This document shows, piece after piece, positions 1-6,557 of a stretch of DNA of 8,817 bases (position 1 is its first letter; every line of letters starts with the position of its first letter). Source of the stretch: Chloroflexota bacterium (GTDB taxonomy: Bacteria; Chloroflexota; UBA4733); NCBI GenBank assembly GCA_025449435.1, contig JANWJO010000123.1, positions 1 through 8,817 on the forward strand, written 5' to 3'. Below the pieces are notes generated by a model that worked only from the letters and a program-made list of their open reading frames with translations, was not told where the DNA came from and made no database searches. The translations under genes and the position numbers were made by a program.

Positions 1-377
1 AGCGATGCCTTTGGGGCGAGCGCGAGTGAGACGGGGCTCGATCCCCAACCCTTTGGCTACTCGGGCAACCAGGTGGACAGCACCGGGCTGGTGTTCCTGC
101 GCTCGCGGTACTACGACCCCAGTATGGGCTGGTTTCTGAGCCGGGATTCCTACGGCGGTTCTGCCACCTGCCGCTCTCGCTCAATCGCTACACCTATGTC
201 CTGAACTCTCCCATTCTCACTGCCGATCCCAGTGGACTGTCGCCCAACAGTCAAGCGCCGCAACCGCCCGCCTGCAACGTGGCGGAGTGGCTCGTGGACG
301 CGGCACAGACCCGGACAGCCTCACAACCTGATCATCATCCTGGTTACCTACTTGCGCAGAAGGTACGCAACTGGTAG
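1..377 (+). pseudogene. RHS-repeat protein, C-terminal core end, frameshifted
   Basis: This is the 3' end of an RHS/YD-repeat gene that begins before the window. Frame 1 encodes the hallmark RHS core end: PFGYSGNQVDSTGLVFLRSR (about 49-108), then YYDPSMGWFLSRDSYGG (109-159). The frame then runs to a TGA near 202. The expected continuation, PLSLNRYTYVLNSP and DPSGL, is found in frame 3 from about 171 and ends at TAG 375-377. The two halves join as ...GSAT(L)PLSLNRYTYV if one C is restored near 168, so a single-base deletion is the simplest lesion. Known family: large surface or secreted beta-cage shells whose variable end after the DPxG motif is often a toxin. Here only about 49 codons follow DPSG, and I recognise no toxin domain in them. 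The last 30 bases overlap the end of the opposite-strand methyltransferase remnant, so the native 3' end may be lost. A sequencing error could also explain the frameshift. Confidence 0.85.
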
Positions 378-1063
378 GAGTTTGCCGAGCATGATGAACG
401 GGAGCCACTGGGCATCAGCCAGCGCCTGCTCGAAGAGCGCCGCGCCGTATTTCCCCACGAAGTAGTCCCGGCGACGCAGCAGCCGGGATGCGTGCAGTCC
501 GAAACGAGGGCCGTAGTCCCCGTGCTCGACCTCGTATTCCCGCCCCTCGCCGCCGATCACGTCCTTGACTTCGATCTGGAAGCCGGCATCACGGAACGCA
601 GCCTCGGCGTGCTCCATCCGCTCCTCCTCCAACGTGCCGCCGCCCAAGCCCCGGTACAGTCGCGCCGCCTCTTTGGGCTCCAAGAGGTCGCCTGCGAACG
701 TCTTGTACACAAGCATGGCACCGCCCGGCCGGAGAACACGGTAGCACTCACGCACGGCTGGAGGGATGGGGAAGCCGTCTCCTAGCATGTCCCGGCACCA
801 CACCAGGTCGAAACTACTCGTTTCTGCTGGAATCGCCAGAATCGAGGCGTGCTGCACGGAGATGCGGCCCAGCCAGTGCCGCAACCAACATCAAGGATGG
901 CTGCATCCGGGCCGACACCCAGCGCTCTTACGAGATCAAACAACATTTCCGGGCCGCGCGGTTGCAGGCTCTGTTCGACCTCTCGTTCAAACTCCGCGCG
1001 GATTGGTGTTGAGGTATACCGCTCTTGCACGGTCAGCGGTACATATTCGCTCATATCAGCCAT
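348..1063 (-). pseudogene. Class I SAM-dependent methyltransferase, internally deleted and frameshifted
   Basis: Two reading frames on the minus strand together resemble one methyltransferase of the UbiE/Methyltransf_11 type. The first, from ATG 1063, runs through an N-terminal helix region to the SAM-binding glycine motif ILDVGCGTG (DNA about 870-898). It is preceded by AGGAG (plus strand 1074-1078) 10 bases before the ATG, which decides the start. The second frame, read from about 884 down to TAG 348-350, resumes with SILAIPAETSSFDLVWCRDM (acidic motif region), then CYRVLRPGGAMLVYK, a standard post-motif, and an intact-looking C-terminus. In a normal enzyme about 30 or more residues (motif I to III, including the acidic residue that binds the SAM ribose) separate the two parts. 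Here they abut in different frames, so a deletion of a length not divisible by three is likely. The natural substrate cannot be told. The product should be inactive. The start overlaps the end of the upstream antitoxin remnant (ATGGCTGA), suggesting a former operon. Confidence 0.8.
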
Positions 1064-1331
1064 GTTGTGAATGCTCCTGGCGTATTCCTCGCTCAATAGA
1101 ACAAGAACATCGCTTGCTTAGAACGATGGACGGTCTTTGCTCCCAGGGGGCTTTGGTCTTCAGAAGCCGGCGCAAGGTATCGGTTGGCGGGAGCGGACGA
1201 TCTAGGAGCGCCTGGAACTGGGCGGAAGTAACAGCATCGACGGCAAGAAAAGCTTGCTTGATCAGGTCCCGCTGGTGCACGCTGGCCCGGATGTTTACGG
1301 ACACGGATTTTTGTGTACGGGCTCGTTTCAT
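1056..1331 (-). pseudogene. DUF1778/TacA-like antitoxin with central deletion
   Basis: The 91-codon frame starts with MKRARTQKSVSVNIRASVHQ, then RDLI, like the ribbon-helix-helix N-terminus of DUF1778 antitoxins. It jumps at about residue 25 to AFLAVDA, QFQALLDRP, LRRLLKTKAPWE, the typical C-terminal toxin-neutralising segment of the same family. The roughly 25-35 residues that normally lie between (second RHH helix and linker) are missing, in frame. Family members commonly stop at or near APWE. Here the frame reads on for about 28 residues that look like non-coding sequence and ends inside the start of the methyltransferase remnant. TacA-type antitoxins are normally followed by a GNAT acetyltransferase toxin; none is present. 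An AGAAGG-type ribosome site lies 8 bases before ATG 1331. It could still be translated, but I expect neither proper DNA binding nor a partner. The family call rests on pattern recognition, not on a search. Confidence 0.7.
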
Positions 1332-1507
1332 GGCGCTCGCCTTCTAAACATCACTGCAGAAAAGTATGCAATACACCTGGCGGCGGCACGCCCAACGGCA
1401 ACAGCATCGCGACATGCCAGCGGGCCGTTCCGCTTGCTCAGCTCGGCGCGGTGCCACCGCCCAATCCCCAAGTACGGGCAAAACACAAACGGGTTTGCAC
1501 AAGGGAC
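1332..1507. other. Intergenic stretch without recognised gene
   Basis: This stretch between the antitoxin remnant and the mntH promoter has no coding frame that looks like a protein I know. It contains a short inverted repeat CAAAC-GG-GTTTG (1486-1497) just upstream of the promoter. I see no tRNA, terminator with a T tract, or insertion-sequence ends. Confidence 0.5.
1364..1374. promoter_or_regulatory. Small palindrome upstream of antitoxin remnant
   Basis: GTAT-GCA-ATAC lies about 33 bases upstream of the antitoxin start. RHH antitoxins usually bind palindromes in their own promoters, so this may be a relic operator. The arms are only 4 bp, and the nearby promoter match on the minus strand (TTGCAT, 17 bp, TTTAGA) is poor. 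Confidence 0.2.
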
Positions 1508-1536
1508 TTGAAATTATGCTCAGCACAGTATATATT
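1508..1536 (+). promoter_or_regulatory. Sigma-70-type promoter of the NRAMP gene
   Basis: TTGAAA (1508-1513) and TATATT (1531-1536) are separated by exactly 17 bases in a locally AT-rich patch within GC-rich DNA. The predicted transcript start is near 1543, giving a leader of about 77 bases before GTG 1620. This is the best plus-strand promoter match I found in the window. Confidence 0.65.
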
Positions 1537-1543
1537 TTGAGCA
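1517..1543. promoter_or_regulatory. Inverted repeat over the NRAMP promoter, candidate operator
   Basis: TGCTCA (1517-1522) and TGAGCA (1538-1543) form a perfect 6-bp inverted repeat whose 15-base middle includes the whole -10 box. A second small palindrome, TGCT-C-AGCA (1517-1525), shares the left arm. Bound protein would block the promoter. NRAMP genes are classically repressed by metal-loaded MntR or Fur-like proteins, but this repeat does not match a consensus I can name. The regulator is unknown and not in the window. Confidence 0.4.
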
Positions 1544-1604
1544 CGCGCAACTTTTGACGGCACCAAGCATGCACGCTGGCGTGGGCGGCCCGGACACGGT
1601 TCAC

Positions 1605-1609
1605 AGGAG
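1605..1609 (+). promoter_or_regulatory. Shine-Dalgarno deciding the mntH start
   Basis: AGGAG lies 10 bases before GTG 1620. The in-frame upstream alternatives TTG 1554 and ATG 1569 have no such site, and TTG 1554 lies only about 11 bases after the predicted transcript start. Confidence 0.6.
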
Positions 1610-1619
1610 AACGACACAG

Positions 1620-2963
1620 GTGCAGCCAACCAGCAAGATGCCGGAGAGCGCGCCGGCGTTGGCGCGCGTCGAAACGCCGCTCGATACCGGAGCCACCCAG
1701 CGCGGGGCCCGCGCTGCCATCGATGGGCGAGCACGCGGCCTGCGCGCGTTGCTGCCATTTTTAGGACCGGCGTTCATCGCCGCGGTCGCCTACGTCGATC
1801 CTGGTAACTTTGCCACCAACATCGCCGCCGGCTCGCAGTTCGGCTACAACCTGCTATGGGTCATCCTGGTCGCCAACCTCATGGCTATGCTGCTGCAGAG
1901 TATGTCGGCTAAGCTGGGTATCGCTACCGGGCGCAACTTGCCCGAACTGTGCCGCCAAGAGTTCCCCTTGCCGGTGGTGATGGGCATGTGGATCGCGGCA
2001 GAAGCTGGCGCCATGGCTACCGACCTGGCCGAGTTCCTGGGCGCCGCTGTCGGCTTCAACATCTTGTTCCACTTCCCCCTGTTCATCGCTGGCCTGCTCA
2101 CCGGTGTCTGCACCTTCGCCTTGCTGGGCTTGCAGCGCTTTGGTTTCCGGCCGCTCGAGGCAGTGATCACCCTGCTGGTCGGCGTCATCGCGCTGTGCTA
2201 CGTGCTGGAAACGGTGCTGGCGCGGCCGGATTGGGGCCAGGTGGCCTACCACACGGTGGTGCCCTGGGTCAGCGGCGACAGCGCCCTGCTGGTGGTGGGC
2301 ATCGTGGGCGCCACGGTGATGCCGCACGTGATCTACCTGCACTCCGGCCTGACGCAGTCCAGAGTCACAGGCAATAACCCCCGCGAGCAGCGGCGCATCT
2401 TCCGTTTCGAGGTCATCGACGTGTTGCTGGCAATGGGGGTGGCGGGCGCGGTCAACTTAGCCATGCTGTTCATGGCAGCCAAGGTGTTCCATGACACTGG
2501 GCACACCGGCGTGGCCACGCTCGACCAGGCCTTTCAGACCCTCACGCCGATCCTGGGTGGCGCCGCGAGCGTCATCTTCGGGATTGCGCTGCTTGCGTCG
2601 GGTCTCTCGTCGTCCACGGTAGGCACTATGGCTGGCCAGATGATTATGCAAGGCTTTGTGCACTTCACCATTCCCGTCTGGTTGCGCCGGTTGTTGACCA
2701 TGGTGCCGGCGCTGGTGGTGATCGCCATCGGGCTCGACCCGACGCACGTACTGGTGCTCAGCCAGGTGGTGCTCAGCTTTGTGCTGCCCATCCCGGTGGT
2801 GAGCCTCATCCTGCTCACCAAGCGCCGGGACCTCATGGGCGAGCACCTGGTCAACCGTCCACTGGTCACTGGCCTCAGCACGCTTTGCGCGGTGGTGATC
2901 GTGGCGCTCAACGCGTTGTTGATCTATAGCGTGTTTGGGGGAACGCTACCAGGGACGGCGTAG
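1620..2963 (+). CDS. mntH: NRAMP family divalent metal (Mn/Fe) transporter
   Basis: Proton-coupled importer of Mn2+ and often Fe2+ in the cytoplasmic membrane. The 447-residue product (GTG start, chosen from AGGAG 1605-1609) has a polar tail of about 40 residues that is long for the family. About 11 hydrophobic segments follow. Helix 1 carries the metal motif DPGN (D60, N63). Helix 6 carries GATVMPHVIYLHS with A231, M234, P235 and H236. D, N, A and M are the four positions that coordinate metal in structurally studied NRAMPs, and the methionine favours transition metals over calcium, so the gene should be functional. It has its own promoter with an overlapping inverted repeat (1508-1543). The usp gene follows 128 bases downstream on the same strand with no visible terminator, so co-transcription is plausible. 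Family assignment is very secure; Mn versus Fe preference is inferred. Confidence 0.95.
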   Translation: MQPTSKMPESAPALARVETPLDTGATQRGARAAIDGRARGLRALLPFLGPAFIAAVAYVDPGNFATNIAAGSQFGYNLLWVILVANLMAMLLQSMSAKLGIATGRNLPELCRQEFPLPVVMGMWIAAEAGAMATDLAEFLGAAVGFNILFHFPLFIAGLLTGVCTFALLGLQRFGFRPLEAVITLLVGVIALCYVLETVLARPDWGQVAYHTVVPWVSGDSALLVVGIVGATVMPHVIYLHSGLTQSRVTGNNPREQRRIFRFEVIDVLLAMGVAGAVNLAMLFMAAKVFHDTGHTGVATLDQAFQTLTPILGGAASVIFGIALLASGLSSSTVGTMAGQMIMQGFVHFTIPVWLRRLLTMVPALVVIAIGLDPTHVLVLSQVVLSFVLPIPVVSLILLTKRRDLMGEHLVNRPLVTGLSTLCAVVIVALNALLIYSVFGGTLPGTA

Positions 2964-3091
2964 CGCACAGTCCAGGGGCGGCACCGGCGTGGATCGCGGT
3001 ACCATGCGCAGTGACCGACCTATCGAGCGCCATGTGCTGCGACTGCTGGTGCGCGACGTGTTGGGGTGACGTAGAGGAAGGAGACGGCACG
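2964..3091 (+). other. mntH-usp spacer with possible 21-codon ORF
   Basis: No rho-independent terminator or promoter is evident. ATG 3004 opens a 21-codon frame (MRSDRPIERHVLRLLVRDVL and one more residue) ending at TGA 3067-3069, and GTG 2989 could extend it by 5 codons. It has no clear ribosome site. In the usp frame the same bases read as a Cys-rich stretch (MCCDCWCATCW). At least one of these readings must be chance, and perhaps both. Confidence 0.2.
3078..3083 (+). promoter_or_regulatory. Shine-Dalgarno deciding the usp start
   Basis: AAGGAG lies 8 bases before ATG 3092. This rules in that ATG over the in-frame upstream GTG 3011 and ATG 3032, which have no such site. Confidence 0.75.
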
Positions 3092-4003
3092 ATGTTTGGG
3101 CGCATGCTGGTGCCGCTCGATGGCTCCCCAATGGCCGAGGCCGTTCTGCCCGTAGCAGAGCGTATCGCCGCATTGCTGGGCGGCACGCTGGTGCTGCTCC
3201 ACGTGATAGAGATCGGCGCCTCACCCACCATCCATGGGCAGCGCCACCTCACCACCGAGGCTGAAGCACAGCGCTACCTGGATGCGCTCGCTGTGGGCAT
3301 GCGCTCGCGCGGCGTTGCTTGCGAGACGCATGTACACGCCGTACCAGAAGGTGACGTTGCCGACAGCGTGGCGGGGCACGGTGCCGAAGAGCATACCGAC
3401 CTCATCGTGCTCTGTACGCACGGCAGCGGCGGCGTGCGCGAACTGGTGTTTGGCAGCATCGCTCAACAAGTGCTACAACGCGGCACGGTACCGGTGTTAC
3501 TGGTGCGCGCTCCCGCTGCCGATGTACCAGCCGCGCCGTTCGCGCCACGCATCATCTTGGTGCCGCTGGATGGCACCAGCGCCGGCGAATTGGCCCTCGC
3601 GCCGGCCGGCACGCTCGCTCACGCGCTAGGCGCCACCCTGCACCTGACGCTCGTGGTGGCCACGCAAGGAACCATCCGGGGCAACCGGTCAGCCGTGGCG
3701 ACGTTGCTGCCATCCGCCACGCGCGCCTTGCTGGAAGCCGAGGTGGCACAGGGTGAGGCTTATCTCGATGCCGAGGCCACGGCGCTGCGCGCGCAAGGGC
3801 TGCAGGTTGAAACGGAAGTGCGTCGCGGCCGGGCCAGCGATGAACTCGCCACTGAAACCGTGGAGCACAGCATCGGCCTGGTCGTCGCCGCTACGCACGG
3901 CAGGGCAGGGTTGAGCGCTATCTGGGCTGGCAGCGTGGCCGCGGGGTTGCTCGCACGCACCGCTGCGCCCGTATTGCTGTTGCGCCGGTGGGATAAAGAC
4001 TAG
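3092..4003 (+). CDS. Tandem-domain universal stress protein (UspA family)
   Basis: The 303-residue cytoplasmic protein is made of two Usp domains, about 1-139 and 153-302, joined by an Ala/Pro linker. Each opens with the usual first strand and Asp (MLVPLDGS near 5-12; ILVPLDGT near 155) and ends with a strand of the VPVLLVR / APVLLLRR type. The nucleotide motif G-x2-G-x9-G-S is nearly kept in both: CTHGSGGVRELVFGS (from C108) and ATHGRAGLSAIWAGS (from A267). The first glycine is replaced by Cys and Ala. Usp proteins bind ATP or AMP in many cases and support survival under stress; the exact role here is unknown. The start is ATG 3092, set by AAGGAG. The gene lies downstream of mntH on the same strand and may share its transcript. 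Its TAG overlaps the stop of the convergent permease gene within CTAG. Confidence 0.93.
   Translation: MFGRMLVPLDGSPMAEAVLPVAERIAALLGGTLVLLHVIEIGASPTIHGQRHLTTEAEAQRYLDALAVGMRSRGVACETHVHAVPEGDVADSVAGHGAEEHTDLIVLCTHGSGGVRELVFGSIAQQVLQRGTVPVLLVRAPAADVPAAPFAPRIILVPLDGTSAGELALAPAGTLAHALGATLHLTLVVATQGTIRGNRSAVATLLPSATRALLEAEVAQGEAYLDAEATALRAQGLQVETEVRRGRASDELATETVEHSIGLVVAATHGRAGLSAIWAGSVAAGLLARTAAPVLLLRRWDKD
4000..4003. other. Shared palindromic stop codons (CTAG) of two convergent genes
   Basis: TAG of usp (4001-4003, +) and TAG of the second permease gene (4000-4002, -) share CTAG. There is no intergenic space, so each transcript must end inside the opposite gene. Confidence 0.9.
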
Positions 4004-4848
4004 GTGCGCACGCGCGCACGGCCAGCCAGCAGGTGTGCAGCCGTGTACAGAACCGCAGCATAGAGGGCCAGGAGGCCGCTCAGGGGCAGCGGCAACAGCA
4101 GTGCGCTGATCAACGCACACCAGAACAGCACAAAACTTAGCGCAGCGGACAGGGCCAGCGCGCGATAGGGCTGGGACGTCAGGCGCATGGCCGTGGCCGC
4201 TGGCGCGATGAGCAAGGCACAGATCAACAGCGCGCCCACTGCCTGGATAGCTTCAGCCACCGTAAAGCCGAGAAGCAGGAGGAACGCGTACGACAGCAGG
4301 CGTACCGGCACGCCGCGCGCTTGGGCAGCCAGGGGGTCGAGCGAGGCGAACAGTAACGGGCGCGCCATGGCAAGGGTTGCGAGCACGATGCCGCCCGCCA
4401 GGACCGTCACGATGACCGCTTGCCCCAACGATAAGCTAAGCGCCGAGCCAAACAGCAAGCGCAGCCCGAGCGCGGCGCTGCTGTTCGCGCTGGAACTGAG
4501 CACCGTGAGGAACAGCGCGCCTACGCCCATGGTCCAGGCCAGCGCGGTGCCGGTGGCCTCATCTCGCTGACGAGACGACTGGCTGGCGCCGCCTAGCGCT
4601 GGTGCCAGCGCCACGCTCAAGCCAAACAACCCAAGTAACGGGGAGAGGCCAAATGCAGCACTCGCCAGCGCCCCGGTGAACGCCACGTGTGACAGCGCGT
4701 CGCTGGCGAACGACAGCCGGCGCACCACCACGAAGTAGCCGGCCAGCCCGGCGGCGATGGCCAGGCTGCTGCCGGCCAGCATGGCGGCGAGTACGAACGG
4801 CGCGCTGAGTAAGGCCATAGCACTCAAGGAGGCGACTGGTAGTGGCAT
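4000..4848 (-). CDS. Metal ABC transporter permease, ABC-3 family (second subunit)
   Basis: The 282-residue integral membrane protein is made almost entirely of hydrophobic helices (about 8). It has the ABC-3 family signature: AAGLAGYFVVVRRLSFASDA followed by LSHVAFTGA near residues 32-60, and the VAEAIQAVGALLICALLIAP block near 200-220 that is typical of ZnuB/MntB/TroC-type permeases. It should pair with the other permease as a heterodimer to form the channel for Zn2+ or Mn2+. ATG 4848 follows the first permease's TGA after 3 bases, so translation is probably coupled. It is the last gene of the four-gene operon and ends tail to tail with usp. The short Arg-rich C-terminus (GRARVRT) looks like a normal cytoplasmic end. 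Confidence 0.93.
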   Translation of the reverse strand: MPLPVASLSAMALLSAPFVLAAMLAGSSLAIAAGLAGYFVVVRRLSFASDALSHVAFTGALASAAFGLSPLLGLFGLSVALAPALGGASQSSRQRDEATGTALAWTMGVGALFLTVLSSSANSSAALGLRLLFGSALSLSLGQAVIVTVLAGGIVLATLAMARPLLFASLDPLAAQARGVPVRLLSYAFLLLLGFTVAEAIQAVGALLICALLIAPAATAMRLTSQPYRALALSAALSFVLFWCALISALLLPLPLSGLLALYAAVLYTAAHLLAGRARVRT

Positions 4849-4851
4849 CCG

Positions 4852-5673
4852 TCACCCACCGCCGCGTTGCAGAGCATCGCGCAGACGGACCAGCACGTAC
4901 GCGCCAAAGGCGAACGTGGTGATGAAGAACCCAGGTGGGTAGGGCGTCACGTAGCTCACCATCAACCCCAGCCAGCTGCACACCACCGCCAGCGCTACAC
5001 CGGCAGCGATGGCCCAGCCGGGGCGGGCGGTCAGCCGGCGCGCCGTGGCGGCGGGTGTCACGAGCAGAGCGAACACCAGCAGGACGCCGGTGGCTTGGAC
5101 GGCCATGGCCACGGTGAGCGCCAGCGTGAGCGCGAACACCAGTGAAGCAGTGGCTGGGGAGACCGCTTGGGCCACGGCGAGCTCCTGGTTGACCGTCGCA
5201 AGCAACAGCCGGCGGCCGGTCACGGCGATAACCAGCAGCACGACGGCACACGTGAGCGCAATTACAATAAGGTCGGTGCTACTGACCGCCAGCACCGCAC
5301 CGAACAAGATGGCGTACACATTGCTGGCGTAGTTCGTGGAGAGGCTGAGAAACAAGAGTCCCAGCCCAAGACTCCCAACGAGCACGACCCCAATGGCCAC
5401 GTCGTTGCCCCAGCGGTCCGTAGAGCCACTCCCTGCCAGTCGCTGCATACCCGCCGCGCCGAGCAAGGCAAACGCCAGCAACCCCAGGAGTACAGGCACA
5501 CCAACCAGCACAGCACCTGCTGCCCCAGCAAAACCAATTTGAGCGAGGGCGTGCCCGGCGAAGCTCTCGCCCCGCAGCACCACGAAATACCCCACCGTGC
5601 CTGTGGCCAGTCCAATACACAGCGTGGCAAGCAATGCGTGTTGCATAAAGGGGAAGGCGAGCATCGCGGCCAC
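4852..5673 (-). CDS. Metal ABC transporter permease, ABC-3 family (first subunit)
   Basis: The 273-residue polytopic membrane protein of the ZnuB/TroD-like ABC-3 family begins with a hydrophobic helix, then GYFVVLRGESFAGHALAQIG (about 28-47), the family's conserved coupling region. The conserved late helix pair MAVQATGVLLVFALLVTPAA occurs near 190-210. It differs clearly from its neighbour permease, so the transporter is probably a heterodimer, as in four-gene TroABCD-type systems. The start GTG 5673 comes 2 bases after the ATPase stop. ATG 5664 (three codons later) is a possible alternative, and neither has a strong ribosome site. The stop is 3 bases before the next gene. Confidence 0.92.
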   Translation of the reverse strand: MAAMLAFPFMQHALLATLCIGLATGTVGYFVVLRGESFAGHALAQIGFAGAAGAVLVGVPVLLGLLAFALLGAAGMQRLAGSGSTDRWGNDVAIGVVLVGSLGLGLLFLSLSTNYASNVYAILFGAVLAVSSTDLIVIALTCAVVLLVIAVTGRRLLLATVNQELAVAQAVSPATASLVFALTLALTVAMAVQATGVLLVFALLVTPAATARRLTARPGWAIAAGVALAVVCSWLGLMVSYVTPYPPGFFITTFAFGAYVLVRLRDALQRGGG

Positions 5674-5675
5674 GG

Positions 5676-6557
5676 CTACCCGCCGTCGAGGTGGTCGGCG
5701 TGGCTGGCGTGGTGCGACACTTCTTCTGGCTGGCCCACCACCACGATCCGGCCATCCTGGGTATGCAGCACCTCGATCGAGGTATTGTACAGGGCGCTCA
5801 ACGTCTCGCTCGTTATCACCTGCCCTGGTGGGCCAATAGCCATGCTTCCGCCAGCCAGGTACATCACTTGGTCGGCATACGGCAAGATGGGGTTCACGTC
5901 GTGGGTCACCAGCAATACGGCCGCTCCCGCTTCCTGGCTCACGTGCTGGATCAATGCCGACACTGCGCGCTGGCTCGCCAGATCGAGGCCCTCAAATGGT
6001 TCATCCAGCAGCAGCAGGCGGGGTTGGGCGACCAGTGCCTGCGCCAGCAAGATGCGTTGCTGCTCGCCGCCGGAGAGCTCGCCGATGGGACGATCGATCA
6101 GCGTCTGCGCGCCAGCCAGTTCGACGGCCCACGCCAGACGCTGTGCTTCTGCTTGGCGCCGTTCGGGCCGCCATAACCGTGACAGCAGCGGCAGCGGCAC
6201 CCCCCAGCGCGTGCCATCGATGCCCAGTTGCACGAAGTCGCGTCCACGTACCCGCATATCAGGATCGAACCGGCGGCGCTGCGGCACATAGCCGATGGCG
6301 GCATTGCCCCGGCGCGCTGGCACACCGAGCACTTGCAAGCTACCGGCGCTCAAGGGTTGGAGCCCCAAGATGGCCTTGAGCAGTGTCGACTTGCCGGCGC
6401 CGTTGGGTCCGAGCACGGCGATGAACTCCCCGGCATGCGCCGTGAACGTCAGATGCTGCCAGATCACACGGCCGCCCACCCTCGTACTTGCCTCCAGCGC
6501 GACTACCACCGGTGCTGCGAGCGCCGTGTCTGCTCCCCGCTCCGTTCTCCCGCTCAC
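5676..6557 (-). CDS. Metal ABC transporter ATP-binding protein (ZnuC/MntB-like)
   Basis: The 293-residue ABC ATPase powers import of Zn2+ or Mn2+ with the adjacent receptor and permeases. All nucleotide-site motifs are present: Walker A GPNGAGKST (50-58), Q-loop Gln93 in GYVPQRR, signature LSGGEQQR (161-168), Walker B LLLLDEP with Glu186, D-loop GLD and switch His219 in VTHD. The GTG 6557 start is chosen because it overlaps the receptor's TGA as GTGA, a usual coupling arrangement. An ATG 19 codons earlier (6614) would run 61 bases into the receptor gene. The C-terminus extends past the ATPase fold (IEVLHTQDGRIVVVG) and ends in a His-rich SHHASHADH tail. Such tails occur in this metal ATPase group and may touch metal, but this is inference. 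Family call secure; metal not decided by sequence. Confidence 0.94.
   Translation of the reverse strand: MSGRTERGADTALAAPVVVALEASTRVGGRVIWQHLTFTAHAGEFIAVLGPNGAGKSTLLKAILGLQPLSAGSLQVLGVPARRGNAAIGYVPQRRRFDPDMRVRGRDFVQLGIDGTRWGVPLPLLSRLWRPERRQAEAQRLAWAVELAGAQTLIDRPIGELSGGEQQRILLAQALVAQPRLLLLDEPFEGLDLASQRAVSALIQHVSQEAGAAVLLVTHDVNPILPYADQVMYLAGGSMAIGPPGQVITSETLSALYNTSIEVLHTQDGRIVVVGQPEEVSHHASHADHLDGG

Noticed and set aside
225..377. RHS C-terminal toxin domain
   Set aside because: Only about 49 codons follow DPSG. They show no toxin motif, overlap the end of the methyltransferase remnant, and lie behind a frameshift.
766..1347. 193-codon plus-strand open frame
   Set aside because: It is antisense to the methyltransferase and antitoxin remnants, whose homology is clear. 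The frame itself resembles no family.
1554..1619. 22-residue N-terminal extension of the NRAMP protein from TTG 1554
   Set aside because: It has no ribosome site and begins only about 11 bases after the predicted transcript start. GTG 1620 has AGGAG at proper spacing.
1543..1619. Manganese riboswitch in the mntH leader
   Set aside because: The 77-base leader is too short and lacks the paired loops of the yybP-ykoY type that I could look for by eye.
3011..3091. Cys-rich N-terminal extension of the Usp protein (MCCDCWCATCW)
   Set aside because: It looked like a metal-binding leader, but the AAGGAG site at 3078-3083 points to ATG 3092 and the Usp fold begins right after that start. No ribosome site precedes GTG 3011 or ATG 3032.
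5167..6291. 374-codon plus-strand open frame
   Set aside because: It is antisense to the ATPase and first permease genes, which have full family motifs. Its composition (Gln, Arg, His and Ser rich, low complexity) is typical of a shadow frame in GC-rich DNA.
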